Made by a program: the position numbers and the translations under genes. The notes beneath the pieces were generated by a model. It was not told the origin of the DNA, made no database searches, and saw only the letters and a list, made by a program, of their open reading frames with translations. From assembly GCA_900489925.1 (NCBI GenBank), contig UEHQ01000008.1:124001-188000 (forward strand): a stretch of DNA of 64,000 nucleotides, given 5' to 3'. Shown here piece by piece: positions 28,706 to 41,487 of the stretch. The stretch comes from Hyphomicrobiales bacterium. Its GTDB lineage: Bacteria > Pseudomonadota > Alphaproteobacteria > Rhizobiales > Rhizobiaceae. The stretch's first letter is position 1. Each line of letters starts with the position of its first letter.

Positions 28706-28983
28706 GAGTATCCGTCGGATGCTGATTTGATAATCATCAAGTATTGCTTCAGCGACTTACCGGACGGTGAATGTCGATTAGGGAAAACTTACATAACGCT
28801 ACGTCAATTGCGCCTTCAAGAGAGCTGGCGGACGAATAAGAAATTGAATGGAAAGAATTTTCGGCTGGAGAATATAATTTCGGCGCGGCCTCCGATGCGC
28901 CTTTTCCGGCGCTTTTAGGAACAGGGTCTTTGGTTTAGGCTTGCCGTGAATCGACAATCGCAATGCAACATACAGGAAGTCCC

Positions 28984-29370
28984 ATGGCTGAACCCACCAA
29001 ACCGATCGGCACCTTGACCCTGCGCACCGTCGCAATGCCCGCCGATGCCAATCCGGCTGGCGACATCTTCGGCGGCTGGGTCATGGCGCAGATGGACCTT
29101 GCGTCCGGCATCTGTGCCTCCGAGCGGGCCAAGGCTCGCGTGGTGACCGCAGCCGTCAAGGAAATGGCCTTCGCCCTGCCTGTGAAGATCGGTGATACGC
29201 TTTCGGTCTACACCCAGATCGAACGCGTCGGACGGACCTCGATCACGCTTTCGGTCGAAGCATGGGCGACGCGGGCGCGCTACAACGACATGCTGCGCGT
29301 AACTGCCGGAACCTTCATCATGGTCGCGCTCGACGAAAAAGGGCAGCCGACGCCCGTACCGGCGGAGTAA
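28984..29370 (+). CDS. Acyl-CoA thioesterase (hotdog fold, YciA-like)
   Basis: 128 residues from ATG 28984, chosen because AGGAAG precedes it; a start 21 bases earlier is possible. The hotdog signature DANPAGDIFGGWVMAQMD carries the catalytic Asp, and KEMAFALPVKIGDTL and SVEAWATR complete the domain. It hydrolyses acyl-CoA thioesters in the cytosol, with broad chain-length range in YciA relatives. The next gene starts four bases after its stop. The preceding gap 28706-28983 holds the chemoreceptor and thioesterase upstream regions; no element is recognised. Confidence 0.88.
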   Translation: MAEPTKPIGTLTLRTVAMPADANPAGDIFGGWVMAQMDLASGICASERAKARVVTAAVKEMAFALPVKIGDTLSVYTQIERVGRTSITLSVEAWATRARYNDMLRVTAGTFIMVALDEKGQPTPVPAE

Positions 29371-29373
29371 CGG

Positions 29374-29961
29374 ATGGAGCAAGTCGCCTCTCCCGAAGTC
29401 TTTCTCCATATCAAGGTCGTTATGGGGATGGTGCTTTCGTTGAGCCTTGCTCGCCTTCTCACCGGGCTCGCCGGTATCGTCCAGCATCCCGGGAAGAACA
29501 AGGTCTACCCCGTCCACCTGGGGTGGGCGCTGTCGCTGTTCCTGTTCATCATCCATATCTGGTGGTGGGAATATCGCCTGCAGGCCGTCCCCGTCCTGCA
29601 TTTCGGAATCTACCTGTTTCTGGTCTGCTTCTGCAGCCTGTTCTTCCTGCTTTGCAGCCTGCTCTTTCCGGCGTCCCTCGACGACTACGGCGGCTACGAG
29701 GAATATTTCATCTCGCGCCGCCGCTGGTTCTTTGGCCTGCTCGCGCTCACCTACGCCGTCGACATCATCGACACGGCCATCAAGGACCAGGATCATATTC
29801 AGTCGCTAGGCTGGGAGTTTCCCGCCCGCAACATCCTCTACATCCTGCTTTGCGGCATCGCTGCCTGGACCGCCAACCGGCGGTTCCACGCGATCTTCGT
29901 GACGCTGAACCTCATCTACCAGATCAGCTTCATCTTCCGGCTCTACGACGTGCTGGGCTGA
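29374..29961 (+). CDS. Integral membrane protein of unknown function
   Basis: 195 residues with about five hydrophobic helices: VMGMVLSLSLARLLTGLAG, WALSLFLFIIHIWWW, IYLFLVCFCSLFFLLC and two further C-terminal segments around ILYILLCGIAAW and NLIYQISFIF. GGAG stands before the ATG, and only three bases separate it from the thioesterase stop, so it is the second gene of that operon. No known family motif. It is convergent with the DUF486 gene; a GAGGCG/CGCCTC stem lies in the 26-bp gap. Confidence 0.75.
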   Translation: MEQVASPEVFLHIKVVMGMVLSLSLARLLTGLAGIVQHPGKNKVYPVHLGWALSLFLFIIHIWWWEYRLQAVPVLHFGIYLFLVCFCSLFFLLCSLLFPASLDDYGGYEEYFISRRRWFFGLLALTYAVDIIDTAIKDQDHIQSLGWEFPARNILYILLCGIAAWTANRRFHAIFVTLNLIYQISFIFRLYDVLG

Positions 29962-29987
29962 CAACCGGCGGCGAGGCGCTGAACGCC

Positions 29988-30341
29988 TCAGCCGCGGAAG
30001 ATGAAGGACGCCCCCACGGCGATCAGGGCAAAGCCGATCGCATGGTTCCAGGTCAGGCTTTCACCGAGCCAGAAGACGGAGAACCCGGAGAAGACGATCA
30101 GTGTGATCACTTCCTGCATCGTCTTCAGCTGCGCGGTCGAATAGACCTCGGAGCCGATACGATTTGCCGGCACCGCCAGGCAATATTCGAAGAATGCGAT
30201 CGCCCAACTGACGACGATGGCGATGAAGATCGCCGAGCTCTTGTGCTTCAGATGGCCGTACCAGGCAAAGGTCATGAAGACGTTGGAGGCAAGGAGCATG
30301 ACAACCGGCCAGATGGCGGCAGGATTGAGGGCAAATGGCAT
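29988..30341 (-). CDS. DUF486 (DMT-like) small membrane protein
   Basis: 117 residues from ATG 30341 (MPFALNPAAIW), GGGAA upstream; the open frame extends further but that part is unlike the family. Four membrane helices as in small DMT transporters: PVVMLLASNVFMTFAWYGHL, AIVVSWAIAFFEYCLAVPANRIG, LKTMQEVITLIVFSGFSVFWLGE, and a final helix ending FIFRG. The DUF486 motif FFEYCLAVPANRIG is well conserved. Function unknown; these resemble half-size drug/metabolite transporters. Confidence 0.85.
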   Translation of the reverse strand: MPFALNPAAIWPVVMLLASNVFMTFAWYGHLKHKSSAIFIAIVVSWAIAFFEYCLAVPANRIGSEVYSTAQLKTMQEVITLIVFSGFSVFWLGESLTWNHAIGFALIAVGASFIFRG

Positions 30342-30437
30342 GGATGATTCCCGAGAGTTGGAGCTGGCGCCACCATGTAACGCCAAATCCAAATGCTTCA
30401 AGTCGTTGGCGGCTTCCGCTCGGCGCGGAAGGCCCCC

Positions 30438-31610
30438 TTAGATCCTGAGGAACTGCGATCCCTTGTCGAAGCTCACGCCCGGAAAGATCTTGCTGGTGAG
30501 ATCGCCTGCCGTCACATCGAACTGCCGGTAGAGGGCAGCGGCAGCAAGTTCCCTGATATCGGCGGTCGGCGCCAGGTCGCGTGCATCGAGCAACTGCTGA
30601 TCATTGAGCCCTGGCCATCGGCCCAGGATACGACCGCCGTTGATGCCGCCGCCAGCGAGCACGGCACAGCCTCCGGTGCCATGATCGGTACCGCCGGAGC
30701 CGTTCTCGCGCACCGTCCGGCCGAACTCCGTCATTGCGAGCACCACCGTCTTCGACCAGATATCGGCGCCCAGCGTTGCCTTCAGCGTATTGATCGCCTG
30801 CGCGAGCTCCTGGACCGGCCGCTTGAACTGCTCGACCTGTCCGGCATGGGTGTCCCAGCCACTAATGGAAAAACTGGCGATCCGGTAGTCGCCCTTCAAC
30901 ATGCCGCCGGCGAAGGTCGCAACCTCGACAACGCCTTTGCCCCGCATCCCATCCGGCTCCGCACTCATCGAGGCGGCGTTGGCGCGCGTGGCTTCCGCCA
31001 TTGCGCTGGCAAAGGCGGGATCCCCGGCATAGAGGCGCTTCAGGAACTGCATCTCGTCCTTCGCCGGATCAAGACCGGAATCGGACGCCCAGACATCGAC
31101 ATTGTTCGGCCCCGACAGGATGAGTTCCGTCGTGGTGTTGATATCGATCGCCCGGCGCGCATCGGAGCGCGGGATCACCGCGAGCGCGCGGTTGAGCCAG
31201 CCGGTCTTTTCTTCCGAGACGTGCTCGCCGCCGGACTCCAGCATGTCCTGCCCGTCGAAATGGCTGCGCTGGTCGCGGTAAGGCGTCGACACCGCATGAA
31301 CGAAAGCCAGTTCCTTGTTCTTCCAGAGAGGCAGAAGATCGGCCGCCTCCGGATGCAGCCCGAAATGCCCATCGAGATCGAACAGGCCGGCATCGGGCGT
31401 GAGGGCAAGCGTCGGGCGAAGCGCCGCAAAGCCGGCCTCGCCATAGGGCTGCACCAGGTCCAGCCCGTCCATGGCGCCGCGCAGCACAATCGTCACGAAG
31501 CGATTGTCGCCGGGCATGGCCGCGAAGGTGACGGGCGTGAAGATCGGCGCGGCCGCCACGCAGCAAGCCGAGGCGAGAAAACTCCGGCGGGAAAGCACGA
31601 GATGTGTCAT
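30438..31610 (-). CDS. DUF1501 domain exported protein
   Basis: 390 residues. The N-terminus MTHLVLSRRSFLASACC is a twin-arginine-type signal. The body is a sulfatase/phosphatase-like fold of the DUF1501 family: RFVTIVLRGAMDGLDLVQPYG, FDGQDMLESG, ISGWDTHAGQ, VLAMTEFGRTVRENGSGGTDHGTGG. It starts 11 bases after the DUF1800 stop, with AGGAG upstream. These two families occur almost always together in Gram-negative bacteria; their joint function is unknown. Confidence 0.88.
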   Translation of the reverse strand: MTHLVLSRRSFLASACCVAAAPIFTPVTFAAMPGDNRFVTIVLRGAMDGLDLVQPYGEAGFAALRPTLALTPDAGLFDLDGHFGLHPEAADLLPLWKNKELAFVHAVSTPYRDQRSHFDGQDMLESGGEHVSEEKTGWLNRALAVIPRSDARRAIDINTTTELILSGPNNVDVWASDSGLDPAKDEMQFLKRLYAGDPAFASAMAEATRANAASMSAEPDGMRGKGVVEVATFAGGMLKGDYRIASFSISGWDTHAGQVEQFKRPVQELAQAINTLKATLGADIWSKTVVLAMTEFGRTVRENGSGGTDHGTGGCAVLAGGGINGGRILGRWPGLNDQQLLDARDLAPTADIRELAAAALYRQFDVTAGDLTSKIFPGVSFDKGSQFLRI

Positions 31611-31620
31611 GGCCAGGCTC

Positions 31621-33084
31621 CTATCGACGATTGAATTCCGGCGACGCCAACGCGAGCATCAAACCGCTGATCTTGCTGGGTGCCTGGCTGACAACGCGGA
31701 TCGTATCGTCGCGCGCGGCATCGGCAAGCGTTGCCTTCAGAAACTCCCGTGGATCCAACCCCTGCCCGAATTGAGCCGAGGCCCGGCGCGCCCAGCGGAG
31801 CCGCTCGGCCAGCTGGCTCGCCGTGATCCAGACCGAGAAGGATTCCTCGAACCCGGCCGGGCTCGGGGGCTCCCACGTCGGCTGGCCCATGCGACGCAAT
31901 GCGCCCTGCCCGATCGCCGTCATGGTTTGTGTCGCCTTGCGTGTCTTCGCCGCAGCCGGATCGTCGTCCGTCATCGCCTGAGTGTCGGTTACGTCGTCGT
32001 TGCCGTAGGCCTCAAAAAAGCTGCCGACATCGCCATCACCACCCTCGTCGTTCAGCGCCCGTAGCCCCGCGACCACGAAATCGAAAGGCTGCCGCGCCTT
32101 CGCACCGGGATTTGCCCAGGCGGCGGGATGATCGAGCATCACGGCATAGATCGAGGTCAGGTCGCCATCCGTCCGCTTCCACACCGCCGTCATGGCCGCG
32201 ATGATGTCATCGGGCGGTTGGTCTGAGATGAAATGGACGACGAGCTTGCGGCAGATGTGCTGTGCCGTTTTCGGGTTTGCGGCGAGATCGTCGAGCAAGG
32301 AGAGAAAATCCCGCGGCGACCTGCGCACGCTGCCGTAATTCACGCCCAGAACCTTTTGTGAGCCTGGCTCTGATATGCTCGGCTGGAACACCATGTCGAC
32401 GTCCAGCCGATCCGTCGTCAGTCCGGTCAGCACCATTGCCGCCGCCCTGACATCGGCCTGCGTATATCCACTGCCGGCGCCGAGCGTATGCAGCTCCAGC
32501 AGCTCGCGTCCGAGGTTTTCGTTCAAGCCCTTCTTCTTGCTGAGCCCGCTGGCGGAATCCGGACCGAGCGACAAGACCTGATCGAGGTAGATCAGCATGG
32601 CCGGATGTTCCGTGGCACTTCTCAACAAATCCGCAAAACGCCCATTGATGTGCGGACGAATGGCTTCGGCCTCATAGAGCGGGACGACCAGCCGCATCTG
32701 CAGGCTTTTGCTGGCGCTCGTCGCGAAGTGATTGGTCCAGAAGGTCGCAAGACGCTCGTGAAAACCGTTCGGAGACAGCACGGCCTGCAGAAGCCGCGCA
32801 TTCAAGTCCTGTTTGAAGCAGTGCTCAACGCTCTTCTGCAGAACATCGCGGCGCTGTCGCCGCGTCGGGCCGTCCGCAACGTGGCGCAGATCATGCAGCC
32901 CTTGCTGGAGATCGGCTATTTGCTTGCGCCGCGCCTCGATCCCGCCGACCGGAAATCTGGGCGGTGATTGCCCTACGGCCTTCAACTGACCGAGCAAGTC
33001 GTTATTGCCCTGAACCGGCGCTTCGCCGGGCCGCAGGCCATAACCGAAGCGGATCGCCGCCATGGTGGGAACGGAAAGGCTCAT
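31621..33084 (-). CDS. DUF1800 domain protein
   Basis: 487 residues. The opening AAIRFGYGLRPGEAP, then RLQAVLSPNGFHERLATFWTNHF in outline, ELLELHTLGAGSGYTQADV and KRLD-type segments are the DUF1800 pattern. No clear signal peptide is seen. GGAGGT precedes the ATG. First gene of a two-gene unit with DUF1501. Function unknown; helical protein likely acting with the exported partner. Confidence 0.87.
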   Translation of the reverse strand: MSLSVPTMAAIRFGYGLRPGEAPVQGNNDLLGQLKAVGQSPPRFPVGGIEARRKQIADLQQGLHDLRHVADGPTRRQRRDVLQKSVEHCFKQDLNARLLQAVLSPNGFHERLATFWTNHFATSASKSLQMRLVVPLYEAEAIRPHINGRFADLLRSATEHPAMLIYLDQVLSLGPDSASGLSKKKGLNENLGRELLELHTLGAGSGYTQADVRAAAMVLTGLTTDRLDVDMVFQPSISEPGSQKVLGVNYGSVRRSPRDFLSLLDDLAANPKTAQHICRKLVVHFISDQPPDDIIAAMTAVWKRTDGDLTSIYAVMLDHPAAWANPGAKARQPFDFVVAGLRALNDEGGDGDVGSFFEAYGNDDVTDTQAMTDDDPAAAKTRKATQTMTAIGQGALRRMGQPTWEPPSPAGFEESFSVWITASQLAERLRWARRASAQFGQGLDPREFLKATLADAARDDTIRVVSQAPSKISGLMLALASPEFNRR

Positions 33085-33422
33085 CGGTTGTCACCTCCAT
33101 ATCCTTGGATGGCAACAAGCTCTCAGCAAACCTGTCGAAAATTGCGGCAATTTCGGAACATGGACAATTTGTAATTCTTCCGCGATTTCATACCGTTAAC
33201 GGCCCACGAAAGAGACCCTGCCGCCGGTTTGCGCGGTCGGGAAAACAATGCGCAATTTGTGATTGCGTGCGATTTGTATCAATCACCAAGGATATATGCA
33301 TTTGATAGATCCGCCTGGGATAATGCGGCCGTTGCATGTCTCGACGCTGCTCTATCGATACCGAATTCCAACCGAAGAACATCGCGGTGCCGCAAAGCGG
33401 CATCCGGAGGCGGAGCCTTGCC
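33085..33422 (+). other. Intergenic gap between divergent genes
   Basis: 338 bases between DUF1800 and the hydrolase gene. It presumably contains two divergent promoters; an AT-rich stretch near 33165-33190 and another near 33250-33305 are the best candidates. The open frames that cross this region are out of frame with conserved codon use and are not taken as genes. No repeat or structured RNA was recognised. Confidence 0.5.
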
Positions 33423-34661
33423 ATGGAAACCCTGAGAGGCATTCCCGAAGCAGGATTGGCAGATACACTTGCCGATCTCGTACAGACGAAAATGATCGTG
33501 CTGTCGCTGACCAAGAGCGACGGCGCCTACACGGTTGTCTATACCCCGTCGAGCCCCTCAATGGACACGGAGCGGCTGGATCAGGCGCTGCCGAGCAGCC
33601 CGCCGGTTGCCAACATGGACGATCCGAGCCCTCCGCCTGCCGGCGCGCCCGGCGAGTTTGTCCACGCGCGGTCCATCGCCCCGAAGACGATCCTCTACAC
33701 CGATCCCGACGGTCGCGACGAAATTCGTGAAGGCGGGTCCCGCTCGTGGCGCAACTGCAATCCCGGCAATATCCGCAAAGGCGATTTCTCGCGCAACTGC
33801 GGCGCCATTGGCGACGACGGCAGCTTCGCCATCTTTCCGGACGAAACGGTCGGCAAGGCCGCGGTCATCGCCCTTATGAAGACGGCAGCCTACATCAGGT
33901 TGACCTTGAAGAACGCGATCTTCCGCTACACGCCGCCGAGTGAAAACAACACAGAAGCTTACGCAAAGTACATTCACGACAAGACGGGCATAGCGCTCGA
34001 CGCCGTCCTTTCTGATCTCAAGGCAGACGACTTCCGTCGCATCGCCAACACGATCCAGATCATCGAGGGATGGAAGCCCGGCATCATCCGCGCCAATGCG
34101 CCACCCGCGCCGCTGATGAACGCGAAGATCGGGGTCGCCTCATCCGCCGCATCCGCCACGCAGGACTGGATGGCGATCGCCCGCCGCGAGGCCGCCCTGC
34201 CGCTGCGCGAGCGCAGCCAATGGCCCGACCCCGGCGAGAACCCGCGCATCCTGAACTATTTCAAGGTCTGTGCGCCCTGGTTCGAAGTCGCGGGCGGCGA
34301 CGAAGTCGACTGGTGCGCGGCATTCGTCAACTACTGCCTGGTCACCAGCGGTCACATGGGAACCGACCACCCCGGCGCACGCTCCTTCTTCTGGAACAAG
34401 AAGAACCAGTTCCACGTGCTGTCGGGACCACAGCCCGGCGCCATCGCGGTGCGCCGTTATGCGCCGTTCACCGACCCGAAGTGGACAACCGGCAACGGCC
34501 ATGTCGGCTTCGTGGTCTCCTGGACCAGCACGACGGTCACCCTGCTTGGCGGCAACCAGAGCAACACGGTCTGCGAAAAGACCTTCCCACTGCTGGAAAA
34601 GAACAGTTCGGGCGCAAAGCAATCGGAGTTCGTCGCCTTCCTGATGCCGGTGATCGTCTGA
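33423..34661 (+). CDS. Two-domain cell-wall hydrolase-like protein (NPGN domain plus TIGR02594 CHAP-like domain)
   Basis: 412 residues from ATG 33423 (GGAGGCGGAG upstream). After an N-terminal segment of about 95 residues comes a lysozyme-like domain, SRSWRNCNPGNIRKGDF with NPGN near residue 113 and PPSENNTEAYAKYI, as seen in phage virion lysins. The C-terminal domain is TIGR02594-like: DWCAAFVNYCL (Cys298), GNGHVGFVV (His360) and LLGGNQSNTV, the Cys/His/Asn set of NlpC/CHAP amidases. There is no signal peptide or membrane helix and no phage genes around it. It may be a secreted toxin, an autolysin or a phage-derived relic. Confidence 0.75.
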   Translation: METLRGIPEAGLADTLADLVQTKMIVLSLTKSDGAYTVVYTPSSPSMDTERLDQALPSSPPVANMDDPSPPPAGAPGEFVHARSIAPKTILYTDPDGRDEIREGGSRSWRNCNPGNIRKGDFSRNCGAIGDDGSFAIFPDETVGKAAVIALMKTAAYIRLTLKNAIFRYTPPSENNTEAYAKYIHDKTGIALDAVLSDLKADDFRRIANTIQIIEGWKPGIIRANAPPAPLMNAKIGVASSAASATQDWMAIARREAALPLRERSQWPDPGENPRILNYFKVCAPWFEVAGGDEVDWCAAFVNYCLVTSGHMGTDHPGARSFFWNKKNQFHVLSGPQPGAIAVRRYAPFTDPKWTTGNGHVGFVVSWTSTTVTLLGGNQSNTVCEKTFPLLEKNSSGAKQSEFVAFLMPVIV

Positions 34662-34678
34662 AGGATTGCCGGCGATCG

Positions 34679-35356
34679 CTACATGACGTCGTAACGCAGA
34701 TGCAAAACGTCATGGGGCAACCTGTCGACGCCCTTCAGCAATAAGCGCGTTGCGTCTCCTGCCGGCCGGTCGAACGTCGTCGGCATGCCCGCGCTCCCAT
34801 CGGCAATCGGCAGGATCAACAGGCTGATCTCGTCGATGAGGCCCGATGCCAGGAAGCTGCCGTTGATGCCTCCACCACCCTCAAGCAGCAGCGTCCGGAT
34901 CCCGAAGTCCCGTCCGAGCACACCAAGCGCCAGCGACAGATCGATTTCGGACGCGCCCGCGAAGATATAGGAGATGCCGTCCCGCTGCAGTTCGGCGAGG
35001 TGGTCGTCGGAAACATCCTCCGAGAGAATCATGACGATCGGATCACCGTTGATGTTGTCGATGTTCATATGCAGCTTCGCATATCGGTCGACGGCAACGG
35101 CATAGGGTCCTGCATTGGCGGTGGGCGCCTTCCACGTGGTCCGCGCATAAGCCTGCATCGCAGTCGCCGCAATGGGCTCACCTTCCGCGAAGTCCGCCAT
35201 CGTTACGCGGCCGACACACCATGCGTCGCCCCCAAGCGCTTCGTGGATCCCCTCATAGATCTCCGTCAGTTGCTCGGTTAGGTCGTCGGGCCAGTGTTCG
35301 GGCACAATCCGGCCGTCGATGCTGGATCCCATGTGCATGATGACGCGAGGCTTCAA
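34679..35356 (-). CDS. Dihydrofolate reductase/RibD-like family protein
   Basis: 225 residues from TTG 35356, which has GGAGGG four bases upstream; upstream ATGs have no ribosome site. KPRVIMHMGSSIDGRIVP is the RibD-C/DHFR-like opening, and the body keeps VGRVTMADF, ILSEDVSDDHLAEL and RTLLLEGGGGINGSFL. The family includes 5-amino-6-(ribosylamino)uracil reductase and stand-alone reductases of unknown substrate. No riboflavin genes are nearby, so biosynthetic RibD is unlikely. Confidence 0.85.
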   Translation of the reverse strand: MKPRVIMHMGSSIDGRIVPEHWPDDLTEQLTEIYEGIHEALGGDAWCVGRVTMADFAEGEPIAATAMQAYARTTWKAPTANAGPYAVAVDRYAKLHMNIDNINGDPIVMILSEDVSDDHLAELQRDGISYIFAGASEIDLSLALGVLGRDFGIRTLLLEGGGGINGSFLASGLIDEISLLILPIADGSAGMPTTFDRPAGDATRLLLKGVDRLPHDVLHLRYDVM

Positions 35357-35549
35357 TTCACCCTCCAACCGTTCGCTCGATAAAGGGCGACTAAAGCGTC
35401 CACCCACTGGATCAATACTCCTGCATCGTCTGGCGGAACAGGATTTCGTTGATGTCTACACACTCGGGCTGAAACAAGCGGGAACCATCGACAGCGTTGC
35501 GCGCTGGCGAATGCTTTGCGTTATCGGGCGTGACGCACTGCGTCGGTGC

Positions 35550-36725
35550 CTACGACGCAATGTGGATTGCCGGCGCTTCCCTTGCGGGCGTACCTTCGAG
35601 CATGACGCGGTTACGCCCGGCCTTCTTCGCGGCGTAAAGGGCCGCGTCCGCACGACCGATATGATCGATCATCGGCGCCTCGCTGGCGTTGACGATCGCA
35701 ACGCCAAAGCTCGCCGTTATCTTCCCGGTGTCACCGATTTCCTTGAGATCGGCAGCGGCGAAGGCTTGCCGAACGACATTGGCAAACTTTCCGCCCTCGG
35801 CAAGGCCACCCCCCGGAAGGAATGCGACGAACTCCTCGCCGCCAAATCGCGCCGCAAAAGCGCCCTTGGGAAGCCGCGCGCGCAGCAGATCTGCCAGCCA
35901 GGCGATGACGGTATCCCCCGCGGCATGGCCGAACGTGTCGTTGATGCGCTTGAAATGATCGATGTCGCAGATGATCACGACACCGCTAAGCTCTCCCCGC
36001 GCCTGCAGCTTCTTGGCCGCCTCCTCGAAACCGCGCCGGTTGAGAAGGCCGCTCAACGAGTCCCGCTCCGCGGCGTGGCGGTATTGGGCAATCGTGTCGA
36101 GCGTGGTGGCAGCAAGCGCCGAAAGCGCAAAAAGCAGCGCAATGACGGATGCGCCCGCCTGCATGACAAACGCGTAGATGGAGCTCTCGAATTCATCAGG
36201 GCTTGGAGCCGATGACAAAAAGCCTAGCAGCGCAACGTCACGAACGATCGTCTCGAGGACAATCAAAGAAGCGACGCCGAGCAGGATTCGATCGATCGGT
36301 TCGCGGGCATGGCGGAAGGACGCGACAATGGCAAACGCCAACAGGATGACACAGGCAGCATCGCTGACGACGAGCTCGACCGGCAGGCTCTCGAGCACCA
36401 GCACCGTATAGGCCAGCACGGCGTAGACGAGTACGCAGAAGGTCGTTCGGAGCAAGAAACGGGAAGGTTGGTTGAACCGCTTGAGCAGCGCGCCGCCATA
36501 CCAATAAAACGCGGCAAGAAAGAACGCTTCCGCCGTCAGCGCCTGCACCGGTTGCGGCGCCATGTAGAGAACCATGGGGAGGGAGAAGGCGACGGCTGCA
36601 CACAGAAAACCGGCAGCCCAGTGGTAGGCCTCGCGCGACCCGAAACGGCCGACGGCGAGAAAGACACAACCGAAGGTCAACATCATGACCGGAAGCGCGA
36701 ACGCGAAATTCTCGGGTGAATCCAT
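35550..36725 (-). CDS. Membrane diguanylate cyclase (GGDEF)
   Basis: 391 residues from ATG 36725. Six or seven membrane helices fill residues 8-215, followed by a GGDEF domain: RDSLSGLLNRRGFEEA, DIDHFKRINDTFGHAAGD and the intact active site RFGGEEFVAFL. Synthesises c-di-GMP from GTP, linking an unknown membrane signal to motility and biofilm. The RxxD inhibitory site is not evident. It stands alone between the reductase and an MFS gene. Confidence 0.88.
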   Translation of the reverse strand: MDSPENFAFALPVMMLTFGCVFLAVGRFGSREAYHWAAGFLCAAVAFSLPMVLYMAPQPVQALTAEAFFLAAFYWYGGALLKRFNQPSRFLLRTTFCVLVYAVLAYTVLVLESLPVELVVSDAACVILLAFAIVASFRHAREPIDRILLGVASLIVLETIVRDVALLGFLSSAPSPDEFESSIYAFVMQAGASVIALLFALSALAATTLDTIAQYRHAAERDSLSGLLNRRGFEEAAKKLQARGELSGVVIICDIDHFKRINDTFGHAAGDTVIAWLADLLRARLPKGAFAARFGGEEFVAFLPGGGLAEGGKFANVVRQAFAAADLKEIGDTGKITASFGVAIVNASEAPMIDHIGRADAALYAAKKAGRNRVMLEGTPAREAPAIHIAS

Positions 36726-36825
36726 CAAAATCTCGTGGAGAGACGCAATACCTACCCCCCATGGAAAGGCTAGCGAAAGACAGTTAAGAAAATCCTACGG
36801 AAACGTGACAGTGATAACAAAGTCC

Positions 36826-36852
36826 GAGGGCGGCCGTCTGACGACCGCCCTC
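36826..36852 (-). terminator. Terminator-like hairpin after the MFS gene
   Basis: GAGGGCGG (36826-33) and CCGCCCTC (36845-52) form an eight-base stem with a self-complementary loop. On the minus strand it follows the MFS stop by seven bases; the downstream GGACTTTGTT contains only a short T-run, so termination strength is uncertain. Confidence 0.5.
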
Positions 36853-36858
36853 TGCCAA

Positions 36859-38112
36859 TCACACACGCATCGCGTGGCCATGATCATCGACCGTTTCCCC
36901 ACCGAAACGGACATCCTTCTTCTCGAAGCCGAGGCCGGCCAGCACCGCCACCACGATGGCGACGATGGCTGCGACGATCAACAGCGCATAGGCGTAGTCG
37001 CCGTCCCAACGCGCTGCCAGTCCCGCCTGGATCGTTGCATTGCCCGATGCCAGCAAATTGCCGAGCTGATAGGCAAAGCCCGGGAAGGTGCCACGCACCT
37101 CGTCCGGCGACAGCTCGTTGAGATGTACCGGCACGATGCCCCAGGCACCCTGCACGAAGAACTGCATCAGGAAGGCGCCGATGGCGAGCAACACCGGTCC
37201 GGGCGCATAAACCCAGAGCGGCGCCACCGGCACCGCGATCAGCGCGGCGATGACGATCGCCCTCTTACGCCCGATGCGCTGCGACAATGCTCCGAAAAAC
37301 AGCCCACCGCAGATCGCCCCGATATTATAGACGATAGCGATGGCGCCGGTGGTGTAGCTGTCGTAGTTGCGCTGCGTTTCCAGGAAGGTCGGATAGAGAT
37401 CCTGGGTGCCGTGGCTGAAGAAGTTGAACGCCGTCATCAACAGCACCGCCCAGAGAAACAGCGGAATGTTCTCGCGCAGCACGGTGAGGAACGGCCGCCG
37501 TCCCTGGCTCTGCCGCTTCAGGAAGGCCGGGCTCTCCTCGACGCTGCGGCGGATGTAGAGCACCAGCAGCGCCGGCGCCGCGCCGACGAAGAACATGCCG
37601 CGCCAGCCGATGACGGGAAAGAGCAGGAAGAACACGATCGAGGCCAGCAGATAGCCCGAGGGATAGCCCGCCTGCAGGATGCCGGAGACGATGCCCCTGC
37701 TCTCCTCCGGCACCGTTTCCATGACCAGCGACGCGCCCACGCCCCACTCGCCGCCCATGGCGATGCCGTAGAGCGCGCGCAGCACGATGAACATGGTAAG
37801 CCCGGTCGAGAACCCGGTGAGAAACTCGAAGATCGAATAGAGCAGCACGTTGACCATCAGCGTGATCCGCCGCCCGTACTTGTCCGACGCCAGCCCGAAG
37901 AGCAGCGCGCCGACCGGCCGCATCGCCAGCGTCAGCAGGATCGCCACCGAGACGGCGGGAACGTCGGTGTGGAACTCCTCGGCGATATATTTGAGAACGA
38001 AGACGAGTATGAAGAAGTCGAAGGCATCGAGCGTCCAGCCGAGATAGCTGGCGATGACGGTGTTGCGCTGCTGCGGCGTCAGCCGGCGCAGGCTTTCCAG
38101 TGCGGACATCAT
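36859..38112 (-). CDS. MFS transporter, sialate/aromatic acid:H+ symporter type
   Basis: 417 residues from ATG 38112 (GGAGGA upstream). Twelve membrane helices; the loop 2-3 motif [14 protein letters not shown] and [22 protein letters not shown] and the later RIGRKRAIV loop match the metabolite:H+ symporter branch that carries organic acids such as sialate or aromatic acids. The start [15 protein letters not shown] is typical of that group. No catabolic genes are adjacent, so the substrate is open. Divergent from uvrB. Confidence 0.88.
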   Translation of the reverse strand: MMSALESLRRLTPQQRNTVIASYLGWTLDAFDFFILVFVLKYIAEEFHTDVPAVSVAILLTLAMRPVGALLFGLASDKYGRRITLMVNVLLYSIFEFLTGFSTGLTMFIVLRALYGIAMGGEWGVGASLVMETVPEESRGIVSGILQAGYPSGYLLASIVFFLLFPVIGWRGMFFVGAAPALLVLYIRRSVEESPAFLKRQSQGRRPFLTVLRENIPLFLWAVLLMTAFNFFSHGTQDLYPTFLETQRNYDSYTTGAIAIVYNIGAICGGLFFGALSQRIGRKRAIVIAALIAVPVAPLWVYAPGPVLLAIGAFLMQFFVQGAWGIVPVHLNELSPDEVRGTFPGFAYQLGNLLASGNATIQAGLAARWDGDYAYALLIVAAIVAIVVAVLAGLGFEKKDVRFGGETVDDHGHAMRV

Positions 38113-38356
38113 TGTTCCTCCGTCCGAAAGCGGCGGCGAGGCGGGCAATGTCCGGATGCCGTCGAAGAGAGGGATCGCCCGGGCGGGCGCGGGTCATGCT
38201 GTGACAGGCAGCGTTTGGGAACGTCAGCAATGCTGCCCTTGTTCCATCACGTTTTGCGTGATCGCCACAATATCGCGCCTTCAGGCTGCAAAATCCGTTT
38301 CCCTTTTGTACTCTTTGCCTCTTCCATTTCGCGCTGACTCTCTCCATATTCCGGCC

Positions 38357-41209
<2,853 letters not shown>

Positions 41210-41487
41210 CCTTCCTGGGCGAAACACACTGCCGTCAACCTGACCCGCAGTCACACCACTGCCGTTGGTCTCACTGACGGCATCCCGCGACCGCGGGTCC
41301 GCAAACAACAATCTCCCGCGCGCCGCCGCACGCGGCGTTCAAGCCCGGCAAGACGCGACCCACGCGCACCTGGGTAAGACGGCGGTGGCATGGCGTGAAG
41401 GATCGCCGATCCCATGATCGGTCAGGCCGTTGCGAGACTGCAAGACTGCCTATAGGCTTCGTCATCCAACCTCGACAGGAGCAGCAA

